From contig JAHHUJ010000038.1 of assembly GCA_020024075.1 (NCBI GenBank), forward strand, positions 1 to 12,790: DNA of 12,790 bases. Reading direction: 5' to 3'. The stretch comes from Psychrobacter sp. Its GTDB lineage: Bacteria; Pseudomonadota; Gammaproteobacteria; Pseudomonadales; Moraxellaceae. The notes beneath the pieces were generated by a model that was not told the DNA's origin, did not search any database, and saw nothing but the letters and a program-made list of their open reading frames with translations. This document shows positions 6,557 through 12,790 of the stretch, in pieces. Made by a program: the position numbers and the translations under genes. The first letter of the stretch is position 1. Each line of letters begins with the position of its first letter.

Positions 6557-7825
6557 TTAAAACAGTGCCAGTTGCCCACTGCGTTGGTCTTTAAATTTGG
6601 TCTGGGTTTGGGCCAATACATATTGCCTAAAGTTATCTCGAGTTAAGTGCGCTAGGTGTTCATTTTTGCCCGTGGTAGCAATAAAGTATTTGGCGCGATT
6701 GACTGCTGCTCCCATTGTTTTTAGATGCTCAAGGGTGATTGGATTAAAGCGTCGGGCTTTGACAATTGTTTTGGCGGTCTTAATCCCAATACCCGGGATG
6801 CGGACAATAGCTTCGTACGGGGCGGTTTGAATATTCACCGGGAAATGCTCACGATGACGAATGGCCCAAGCCAACTTGGGGTCACACTCTAGATCTAAGA
6901 AGGGGTCATCTGGCTCTAAGATTTCATGAGCACCGAAGCCATAAAAGCGCATTAACCAGTCAGCTTGATACAGACGATTTTCACGGACCATAGGCACAGG
7001 GGTGCCCACAGCGGGCAAGCGGCTGTCTGATAACATGGGAACATAGCCAGAATAGTAGACGCGCTTTAGGTCATACTTTTTGTAAAAGTGACTAGAGAGC
7101 TGAATAACCTGCAAGTCGGTTTCATTACTGGCACCGACAATCATTTGACTGGTCTGGCCAGCAGGGGTGAACTTAGGGGCCGACTTGTGCTTTTTTCGGC
7201 TTTCTTTGATGGTAATAATCTCTTCTTTTACGGTTTGCAGCGGTGCTTGAAGTTGTTCATGGTTCTTTTCTGGCGCCAGTAGAGCAAGCCCAGACTTCGT
7301 GGGTATCTCAATATTGGCACTTAATCGGTCTGCATATAAGCCCGCTTGATACAGTAGCTCCTTGCTCGCACCAGGTATGGTCTTCAGATGGATATAGCCA
7401 TTGAAGCCTTCACGAGTACGCAGCAGCTTGGCCACCTCTACCAGACGCTCCATGGTATGGTCGCCATCTTTAAAAATACCTGAGCTTAAAAACAGCCCTT
7501 CAATATAGTTGCGGCGATAAAACTGCATGGTGAGCTCTACCACCTCTTCGACACTGAAGGCGGCGCGCGGGGTGTCATTACTGCGTCTTGAGGTGCAGTA
7601 GGCACAGTCGTAGATACAATGATTGGTAAGTAATATTTTTAGTAAGCTGACACAGCGGCCATCTTCGGTATAGCTGTGACAAATCCCTGATTTGGAGGCA
7701 TCCCCTAAGCTACCGCCTTGGTTCTTTCGGGTGCTACCAGAAGAGGAGCAGGACACATCATATTTAGCGGCATCTGCTAAGATATTTAACTTACCTTGCA
7801 ACCTTTCATAATTAATTGAGCCCAT
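6557..7825 (-). CDS. Putative DNA modification/repair radical SAM protein (TIGR03916 type)
   Basis: Predicted [4Fe-4S] radical S-adenosylmethionine enzyme fused to a DNA-binding helix-hairpin-helix region, 422 residues. The cluster ligands are Cys70, Cys74 and Cys77 in NHCIYDCAYCTSR (CX3CX2C). Further radical-SAM barrel elements follow, including GLFLSSGIF (110-118) and the HLKTIPGAS strand (146-154). A helix-hairpin-helix lies at about 338-360 (IVRIPGIGIKTAKTIVKARRF). The N-terminus carries extra Cys residues (26, 49, 58) usual in this family. The final five residues, QLALF (418-422), fit the QLxLF sliding-clamp-binding motif. The ATG at 7825 has an AGGA Shine-Dalgarno on the minus strand (7833-7836). 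It is the first gene of a likely operon with the DUF4130 partner. Family assignment is firm; the reaction is unknown. Confidence 0.9.
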   Translation of the reverse strand: MGSINYERLQGKLNILADAAKYDVSCSSSGSTRKNQGGSLGDASKSGICHSYTEDGRCVSLLKILLTNHCIYDCAYCTSRRSNDTPRAAFSVEEVVELTMQFYRRNYIEGLFLSSGIFKDGDHTMERLVEVAKLLRTREGFNGYIHLKTIPGASKELLYQAGLYADRLSANIEIPTKSGLALLAPEKNHEQLQAPLQTVKEEIITIKESRKKHKSAPKFTPAGQTSQMIVGASNETDLQVIQLSSHFYKKYDLKRVYYSGYVPMLSDSRLPAVGTPVPMVRENRLYQADWLMRFYGFGAHEILEPDDPFLDLECDPKLAWAIRHREHFPVNIQTAPYEAIVRIPGIGIKTAKTIVKARRFNPITLEHLKTMGAAVNRAKYFIATTGKNEHLAHLTRDNFRQYVLAQTQTKFKDQRSGQLALF

Positions 7826-7921
7826 ATTTTTATCCTACTAACCATAGAGAATTATGATAACAAATATAAGGGTCAGGCACTGTGTATTAAGGGGGCCGTT
7901 TAGATTCTATACGACAAATAG

Positions 7922-7953
7922 TGTCGCTGATAAGGGTTGTCGCTAATGAGGGC
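7922..7953. repeat. 16-bp imperfect tandem duplication between rodA and the radical-SAM gene
   Basis: TGTCGCTGATAAGGGT (7922-7937) is followed directly by TGTCGCTAATGAGGGC (7938-7953), matching at 13 of 16 positions. AATAAGAGC also recurs 19 bp apart further right (about 7964-7991). The 7826-8122 gap otherwise holds only the rodA terminator and no visible gene. Confidence 0.7.
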
Positions 7954-8013
7954 TAACAATAAAAATAAGAGCTATTAATCAGAATAAGAGCAGTCAATAA
8001 ATAGCATAACTAT

Positions 8014-8047
8014 AAAAAACTCCTATCCAGATCTGGCATAGGAGTTT
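8014..8047 (-). terminator. Intrinsic terminator downstream of rodA
   Basis: AAACTCCTAT (8017-8026) pairs ATAGGAGTTT (8038-8047), with an inner palindrome CCAGATCTGG (8027-8036) and one bulged C. On the minus strand the stem is followed by a U6 run (complement of 8014-8019), placing it as the rodA terminator. Confidence 0.87.
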
Positions 8048-8122
8048 AATACGTGGAATCTAGGAAGTGGAGTCTCATAAGTAAAGCTAGGTAACCCTAA
8101 TCTTAGGTCTAGGCCTAGTCAG

Positions 8123-9265
8123 TTATCTAGTGTTATGAGTGTAGATGGACATTAACAGTCCAAAGCCTGCCATTAAGGTAATAATGGCCGTTCCGCCATA
8201 ACTTACCAAAGGTAGGGGAACCCCCACCACAGGTAGAATACCGCCCACCATACCGATATTGACAAAGACATAGACGAAGAATGATAAAGCGATAGCACCG
8301 GCCAATAATCTACCATAGGTATCAACGTGGATAGCCGCGATATATAACGAGCGTACCAAAATACAAGAGTAAATAAACATCAGTACGCTAACCCCTAGCA
8401 GACCGAACTCTTCAGAAAAAGCGGCGATAATAAAGTCAGTATGGCCTTCTGGCAGGAAATGAAGGTGCGACTGTGTGCCCTCTAGATAGCCTTTACCAGT
8501 CAGTCCTCCAGAGCCAATTGCGGTTTTGGATTGGGTGATGTTCCAACCTGACCCCAATACATCTGCTTCTGGATTGAATAAGGTCAAAACCCGTTGTTTT
8601 TGATAGTCGTGCATCAAAAAAGTCCAACCAATCCATACCATAGGGATCATCATCGTCACAGCTGAGCCAATCATCCACCAAGGCAGCCCTGCCAAAAATA
8701 ATACAAATATCCCACTAGCTGCCACCAGAAGTGAGGTTCCTAAGTCCGGCTGTTTGGCAATAAGTAATACGGGCAAAATGATAATAGCAAGCGTTGAGGC
8801 CACTGTGATAAGGTTGGGTGGTAAATCGCGTCTAGACAGATACCAAGCACACATCATGGGTAACCCCAGTTTCATAAACTCAGAGGGCTGGACACTACCA
8901 AAGCCTGGAATACCAATCCAGCGCTGCGCTCCCATGCGTACTTCACCAATTAGCTCCACCAAAACCAATAAAAAGAGACCAGCAATATAAAAAAATGGGG
9001 TGAAGTTTCGATAAATACCGGGTGGAATTTGAGCCATACCAATCATGACAGTGAAGCCCAGTAGATAGCTAATAGATTGGCGAATGATCATAGAGACATC
9101 TTGAGTGGAAGCGCTATACAAAATAGCCAGACCAATAAAGCTCAAGGTGAGTAGAAGCAGCATCAGCCATGGGTCAATATGAATACGTTCCCAGATACTA
9201 GTGCTATCATCTCGGCCAAAATGATGAGTTTGTCGAGAAAATCGATACTGTTGTTGCTTTGACAT
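8123..9265 (-). CDS. rodA: Peptidoglycan glycosyltransferase RodA (SEDS family, elongasome)
   Basis: Polytopic inner-membrane SEDS glycosyltransferase that polymerises lipid II for lateral wall growth together with PBP2 and MreBCD. Length 380 (E. coli about 370) with about ten membrane helices after a polar 30-residue N-terminus. Diagnostic segments: RWIGIPGFGSVQPSEFMKL (115-133), KQPDLGTSL (171-179), the LHFLPEGHTDFIIAAFSEEFGLLG loop with Asp277 (the conserved SEDS Asp by analogy), and the C-terminal GVPLPLVSYGGTAIITLM. The lack of FtsW-type extensions and the IGIPG/FLPEGHTDFI wording favour RodA over FtsW. The ATG at 9265 has no obvious Shine-Dalgarno. The gene is separated here from any mrdA/PBP2 gene. 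It is divergent from an M15-type wall peptidase gene, a possible functional grouping. Confidence 0.95.
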   Translation of the reverse strand: MSKQQQYRFSRQTHHFGRDDSTSIWERIHIDPWLMLLLLTLSFIGLAILYSASTQDVSMIIRQSISYLLGFTVMIGMAQIPPGIYRNFTPFFYIAGLFLLVLVELIGEVRMGAQRWIGIPGFGSVQPSEFMKLGLPMMCAWYLSRRDLPPNLITVASTLAIIILPVLLIAKQPDLGTSLLVAASGIFVLFLAGLPWWMIGSAVTMMIPMVWIGWTFLMHDYQKQRVLTLFNPEADVLGSGWNITQSKTAIGSGGLTGKGYLEGTQSHLHFLPEGHTDFIIAAFSEEFGLLGVSVLMFIYSCILVRSLYIAAIHVDTYGRLLAGAIALSFFVYVFVNIGMVGGILPVVGVPLPLVSYGGTAIITLMAGFGLLMSIYTHNTR

Positions 9266-9599
9266 AAGGCGGTTTATTATTGAGTTTGCAAAGGGGAGTG
9301 GGTCTAATCATCTGATATTATCACCAGATTTACTCATTTTACTAAGGGCAGTATTGTTTTAGACATCTAGATAGCAAATAATCTAAATAGTAGCAATAGT
9401 TTGGTAAGAAGTGAGACGCTATAGTTTAGCGTGACTGTAGCAAATTTGATAGTATCAATGTTCTATCTTTGTCCCCTATTTATGATTTGATCTACTGGCT
9501 AACCTTCACGATTGGCTGTTGACTACTTTAACCGTTGGCTATCTTTAACTGTTGACTACTTGAACTAACTATTGGCTACCTTAATTATAGTAAAATAAT
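9266..9599. promoter_or_regulatory. Divergent intergenic region rodA / M15 peptidase
   Basis: About 334 bp with no gene seen. It contains two dyads. ACGCTA/TAGCGT (9416-9421 and 9427-9432) could form a small hairpin or operator. TTGATA-G-TATCAA (9446-9458) is a 13-bp palindrome with one central base. A degenerate repeat block fills 9495-9590. No promoter for either gene could be assigned with confidence. Confidence 0.5.
9495..9590 (+). repeat. Degenerate tandem repeats, consensus about TTGRCTAYCTTTAACTG
   Basis: Five to six irregular units begin with TTGGCT or TTGACT at about 9496, 9512, 9519, 9535, 9552 and 9572. Most continue into (A)CTTTAAC-like sequence; unit length varies from 7 to 20 bp. 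The block ends about 10 bp before the M15 gene start. Confidence 0.65.
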
Positions 9600-10469
9600 A
9601 TGACTAGAAACTACCAAGCTATGAAAAGCACCATAAAATACTCTTTAGGCATCATTGCATCACTTGCACTGTTAAGCACCAGCTGTACTACAACCGCGGA
9701 GCCTTCTGGGACTAGCATTAATGAGCAAAGAAAGATAAGAGCGGTTAATAATAACCGTCCACAAAAAGTGGTGACCCGTCAAACCGCCAAAACGGATAGT
9801 TTAGGCAACTTAATTCGAGAGTCTGATCGATTGACTATTGAGCAAAATACCCGTATTCGTCCCTTTGGTGGCGCTTCTTCAAATCATGGTCATTCACATA
9901 CTTTTGGCGAAACCAATTACAATTATGTGCAGTGGCTAAACATGAGTAGCTATCGATCCAATGAGGTTGCTCAATATAAACGCTATTTAGCAAATTATTT
10001 GGGTGAGCAGGCGGTTCCTCCTTTTGAGCAGCTATTAACCACAGCGCGTAGTTGGGATCGTTGTGGTTATGAGCAATATCAGCTTCCACCTCGTGAGCTT
10101 TGGTCAAATATGGTATCGACCTTAAGACTGTATGATGACCTAAAAAAGCAGGGAGTCTTACCGCCGACTGCTGAAATTAGATCTACTTACCGTTCTCCAT
10201 CTTTAAATGCCTGTGCAGGAGGGGCTGCGAGCAGTAAGCATATGAGTAATGGCGCCATCGATATTTGGGTGCCAGAGTATGAGGGGCAGCCTTGGTACAT
10301 AGATAGTATGAAAGAAAGATTGTGTCAGTTTTGGGCGACTCAAGGTGAGAAATATAACTTTGGTCTGGGATTATATGCTACCGGAGCTATCCATCTAGAT
10401 ACTCAGGGATATCGTTATTGGGGCGCTAACAACACTGACTCTGGATCTTATTGTCGCTATTTAAATTAA
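9600..10469 (+). CDS. Exported D-Ala-D-Ala carboxypeptidase-like protein (M15-type zinc peptidase)
   Basis: Predicted periplasmic or envelope zinc peptidase acting on peptidoglycan cross-links or stem peptides; 289 residues. The N-terminus carries a signal segment (KSTIKYSLGIIASLALLSTSC, about 9-29). Cys29 suggests a lipoprotein, but the lipobox STSC is non-canonical. A polar linker of about 60 residues follows. The catalytic domain (about 187-275) contains STYRSPSLN, then zinc ligands His214 and Asp221 in SKHMSNGAIDIW and His265 in GAIHLDTQGYRYWG, after GLGLYA; this is the M15_3/VanY-like order H-x6-D...H. ATG 9600 gives MTRNYQA before the signal peptide. ATG 9621 (residue 8) gives a more typical signal peptide and is an equally good start; neither has a Shine-Dalgarno. 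The stop is followed by a probable promoter for the next gene. Confidence 0.82.
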   Translation: MTRNYQAMKSTIKYSLGIIASLALLSTSCTTTAEPSGTSINEQRKIRAVNNNRPQKVVTRQTAKTDSLGNLIRESDRLTIEQNTRIRPFGGASSNHGHSHTFGETNYNYVQWLNMSSYRSNEVAQYKRYLANYLGEQAVPPFEQLLTTARSWDRCGYEQYQLPPRELWSNMVSTLRLYDDLKKQGVLPPTAEIRSTYRSPSLNACAGGAASSKHMSNGAIDIWVPEYEGQPWYIDSMKERLCQFWATQGEKYNFGLGLYATGAIHLDTQGYRYWGANNTDSGSYCRYLN

Positions 10470-10494
10470 GTCAATCTGTATTCTGATAACATTC

Positions 10495-10523
10495 TTAATA
10501 CTTATGTAGAAACCGTGTATAAT
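10495..10523 (+). promoter_or_regulatory. Probable sigma-70 promoter for the downstream lipoprotein gene
   Basis: TTAATA (10495-10500, 4 of 6 to TTGACA), a 17-bp spacer and a perfect TATAAT (10518-10523) preceded by TG. Transcription would start near 10530 and give a leader of about 185 nt before the TTG start at 10717. Confidence 0.6.
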
Positions 10524-10704
10524 ATGTGTCAAGCCAGTTGGTATCAGTGTGTAGCGCCACTGTATTGAATGAAAGCGTTATTACCTCTGGCGCAACACCT
10601 CCTTCCTTAAATTGTCTGTAACTCATAACCTTAAATTCTTTATGTAAAACCATTCGTTTTTAAGTCATTGTAAATTGTAAGACGTAAGAAGGCATATATT
10701 ATTT

Positions 10705-10708
10705 GAGG
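10705..10708 (+). promoter_or_regulatory. Shine-Dalgarno GAGG supporting a TTG start
   Basis: GAGG lies 8 nt before the TTG at 10717. No in-frame ATG with a comparable site occurs before residue 22, so this motif decides the start of the small lipoprotein gene. Confidence 0.65.
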
Positions 10709-10716
10709 CATAAGAT

Positions 10717-11292
10717 TTGAATATAAGATCATCATCATATCTGGCCATACTAAGTTGTTTTGTTGTGGTGACTACGACTATGGCCTGTAAACCTGCTGAT
10801 AGTCTACTACATAAAAACCAGACGAATGAAGAATGGCAAGACATAACAGATTCAGGATTACCTAGATTTGAAAGGGCTAATCTGCCTTCATTAAGCCAAA
10901 GAGTCCAGTTGGACCCTGTACAATCAGAGCTGGAAATAGGCAATAGTGGCTCTGTTACTATTGATAAAGCCAAATTGGCAGCAGTTAATCAAGATGTGTG
11001 TCCTAAGCTGGTTGAATTACCAGTAGGTTCAACAAAAACAGTTCGTGAAAATGAAGTAATGCAGGGTGCTTATTGTGATTACTACATTTATCCTAAAAAA
11101 GGGCAGAGAATATCTATAGAGGATTATCCGAAGTATATCGAGGCTGATTTAATCAGCCCCGTTTATTATGACTTTGCTAATGGCAGTTATCTGGTCGATA
11201 AGGCCGATGAATATGTGATACGCTTGAGTTATAAAGATTTTGAGCTTTTTAATGATGAGATAGAGTATGAAGTGACTATAAAGGTGCAATAG
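10717..11292 (+). CDS. Hypothetical exported protein, possible lipoprotein (TTG start)
   Basis: I do not recognise this 191-residue protein. It starts at TTG with a good Shine-Dalgarno. Residues 2-24 (NIRSSSYLAILSCFVVVTTTMAC) form a signal-like hydrophobic segment ending at Cys24, followed by KPADS. This may be a lipoprotein signal, but TMAC is a poor lipobox. The mature part is acidic and soluble. Residues from about 65 on (LEIGNSGSVTIDKAKL, LPVGSTKTVRENEV, EYVIRLSYKDFELFNDEIEYEVTIKV) alternate in a pattern suggestive of beta-strands, perhaps an Ig-like or beta-sandwich fold. Two cysteines (in DVCPKL and AYCDYY) could form a disulfide in the periplasm. It lies downstream of, and probably separately promoted from, the M15 peptidase gene, and it converges on the M16-family gene. 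Confidence 0.72.
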   Translation: MNIRSSSYLAILSCFVVVTTTMACKPADSLLHKNQTNEEWQDITDSGLPRFERANLPSLSQRVQLDPVQSELEIGNSGSVTIDKAKLAAVNQDVCPKLVELPVGSTKTVRENEVMQGAYCDYYIYPKKGQRISIEDYPKYIEADLISPVYYDFANGSYLVDKADEYVIRLSYKDFELFNDEIEYEVTIKVQ

Positions 11293-11337
11293 GACAGGTG
11301 CAATAGAATAGGCACAATAAGACAGGCGCAGTAAGCT
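11282..11337 (+). repeat. Four tandem 14-bp repeats spanning the stop codon of the hypothetical lipoprotein gene
   Basis: Units begin at 11282, 11296, 11310 and 11324 with consensus AGGYRCARTARRAY. The first two are nearly identical (AGGTGCAATAG core). The first unit contains the last codons and the TAG stop (11290-11292); the others are non-coding copies. Confidence 0.85.
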
Positions 11338-11348
11338 ATAAGTTACAG

Positions 11349-11387
11349 CCATAAAAAAAAGACACTGAGCGTGTCTTTTTTTTATGG
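11349..11387. terminator. Bidirectional intrinsic terminator between convergent genes
   Basis: Positions 11349-11365 and 11371-11387 are perfect reverse complements (17 bp) with the loop TGAGC. The stem carries a GACAC/GTGTC base with A8/T8, giving U8 tracts on both strands. It lies between the lipoprotein gene (+) and the M16-family gene (-). Confidence 0.92.
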
Positions 11388-11402
11388 GGTTTTTTATGGG
11401 GT
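11379..11402. repeat. 12-bp exact tandem repeat downstream of the M16-family gene
   Basis: TTTTTATGGGGT occurs at 11379-11390 and again at 11391-11402. It overlaps the terminator arm and ends 15 bp from the M16 gene stop codon. Confidence 0.8.
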
Positions 11403-11417
11403 GATTACCCTTTAAGT

Positions 11418-12790
11418 CTATTGTTTGAGTTTATTTAGCTCAGAATTTTTGGCAATATCAGGCTTGCCAACGGTAACTATAATAAATTTATCTGGCGTTA
11501 ACGTCTCTTGTAGCGCCTTATCGACCTGCTTTACACTGCTGTTCTCTATGCGGTCAATATAATTGGTGATGTAGCTGTCGGGTAGCTTGTGGAAGTTGAT
11601 CGCACCCAGCATTCCATTAATACCAGCATTACTAGAAAAGCCCATTGGATAGCTATTGATTAAGCTTTCTTGAGTTAGTTTGAACTCCTCTGCAGTAACT
11701 CCTTGTTGTAAAGTATCTTCTACGGTCTGTAAAGTGGCTTGGATAGCCTCATCTGCTTTTTCGTTACGGGTAGAGAACTTGATGGTATAGGGACCAGGGG
11801 CTTGCATGGCTGTCATACTGCCATAAATGCCATAGGTATAGCCCATCTCTTTACGAATTTTACCCATTAAGCGCGAGTTAAAGCCGCTACCGGCCAAGAT
11901 CTCATTACCAATACTAAAGTCACTTCTACTCTGAAGTTGTGTGGGATCTACACTAATGCTATGACCTTGTTGACCGATAACTACTGAGGTTTGGTCGCTG
12001 TCATAATCCACATGAACCCATTTGCTACTTTTGATCGGAGTCGGCTGGGGCAGCTTAGGAGCAGGCTTACCCTGAGCTAACTGCCCAGTGATAGTCTCAG
12101 CAGCTTGTTTGGCTTGCTCTAAGGTTAAATCGCCAGTGAGACTTAAGCTGGCATTTTGTGCGACCAGATAGGTGTCATGGAAGCGCTGTAAGTCCTCAAC
12201 CTCAATATTAGGAATACTGTCTATGGTGCCATAAGAGGCGTGAGCATAGGGATGAGATCCGTACAGCGTTTGATTAAAAGTAAGGTTGGCAAGATAAGAG
12301 GGGTTTTGCATCATCTGCTTTAGACCTAATACTTGCTGAGCTTTACTACGCTCTAAAACTTTTGCATCAAATCTAGGCTCATTTAGCACCTCACTTAGCA
12401 GTTTTAACGCCGGATCTAGCTTGTCACTCTCAGACAGACTGCGCAGATTTATCACAAATTGGTCTTTGTAAGCGGCACCGCCAAGCTCGATACCCAATTG
12501 CTCGGTGGCTTCAGCAAAGGCAGTCTCATCTAATTGTTTGGTGCCTTTGGTCAATAGATCTGCCACCATGCTGGCAAGACCAAAGCCGTTTTTTCGGATA
12601 CTTTCATCGCGAGCGCTACCAGCGTTAAATCTTAAATCAACATCAACGATAGGCAGTTGATTGGTCTGAAAGAAAATAACTGGAACCCCATTGCTAGTGG
12701 TGAAATGCTGAAATTTAGGAATAGAGAAGTCTAATTTTTTATCATTTTTTAAGCTAGACAGAGTATCCAGCGCTTTGATAGGTTGGGTAA
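11418..12790 (-). CDS. M16 (pitrilysin/insulinase) family protein, non-catalytic subunit, 5' truncated
   Basis: The reading frame stays open from the stop at 11418 to the window edge, so the true start is outside. About 456 residues are visible (the ATG at 12569 is internal). The first M16 domain begins at FQHFTTSNGVPVIFF, then RFNAGSARDES and NGFGLASMVADLLTKGT. That last segment aligns with the zinc site G-x-A-HxxEH-x-x-x-KGT, but the His, Glu and His are Ser73, Ala76 and Asp77 (visible numbering), so this subunit cannot bind zinc. The second domain keeps the partner motif KIRKEMGYTYGIYG, with the conserved Arg312 and Tyr319. In M16B heterodimers one chain carries HxxEH and the other the R/Y pair, so a catalytic partner gene is expected upstream, outside the window. 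Location is probably periplasmic, but the signal peptide is not visible. Confidence 0.88.
   Translation of the reverse strand, partial: TQPIKALDTLSSLKNDKKLDFSIPKFQHFTTSNGVPVIFFQTNQLPIVDVDLRFNAGSARDESIRKNGFGLASMVADLLTKGTKQLDETAFAEATEQLGIELGGAAYKDQFVINLRSLSESDKLDPALKLLSEVLNEPRFDAKVLERSKAQQVLGLKQMMQNPSYLANLTFNQTLYGSHPYAHASYGTIDSIPNIEVEDLQRFHDTYLVAQNASLSLTGDLTLEQAKQAAETITGQLAQGKPAPKLPQPTPIKSSKWVHVDYDSDQTSVVIGQQGHSISVDPTQLQSRSDFSIGNEILAGSGFNSRLMGKIRKEMGYTYGIYGSMTAMQAPGPYTIKFSTRNEKADEAIQATLQTVEDTLQQGVTAEEFKLTQESLINSYPMGFSSNAGINGMLGAINFHKLPDSYITNYIDRIENSSVKQVDKALQETLTPDKFIIVTVGKPDIAKNSELNKLKQ

Noticed and set aside
11418..12569. M16-family gene starting at ATG 12569
   Set aside because: The open frame continues 73 codons to the window edge with conserved M16 sequence (RFNAGSARDES and others).

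Overview
The window looks like chromosomal DNA of a moderately AT-rich gammaproteobacterium. The protein flavour (NSS symporter, long-type Asd, the DUF4130/radical-SAM pair, an isolated rodA, lysine/glutamine-rich protein tails) best fits Moraxellaceae, most likely Psychrobacter. That placement is from family recognition only. No phage, IS element, CRISPR array, tRNA or rRNA was seen.

Layout from left to right: the 3' part of a sodium-coupled NSS transporter (+) converges on asd (-) across a 17-bp perfect-stem bidirectional terminator. Divergent from asd is a membrane-anchored endonuclease/exonuclease/phosphatase (EEP) protein (+). A 440-bp gap follows, holding what I consider the main discovery: a near-perfect GacA upstream activating sequence, TGTAAG-N6-CTTACG, then a -10 box, about 200 nt of sequence with GGA motifs in hairpin loops, and an intrinsic terminator. 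This has the layout of an RsmX/Y/Z (CsrB-type) CsrA-sequestering sRNA. A minus-strand block comes next: a radical-SAM protein (first transcribed), its partner DUF4130 protein, and a GT4 glycosyltransferase. rodA (-) follows with its own terminator. Divergent from rodA is an M15-type zinc DD-peptidase-like exported protein (+), then a small TTG-started putative lipoprotein (+). The latter converges on a truncated, catalytically dead M16 peptidase-family subunit (-).

Themes: envelope and wall functions recur (rodA, M15 peptidase, glycosyltransferase, Asd feeding diaminopimelate). There is one DNA repair/modification pair of unknown chemistry. The putative Rsm RNA would connect this locus to Gac/Rsm post-transcriptional control. 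A second, structural theme is that several genes carry short direct repeats (11, 14, 16 and 21 bp) that touch or straddle the stop codon, just before the terminator region.
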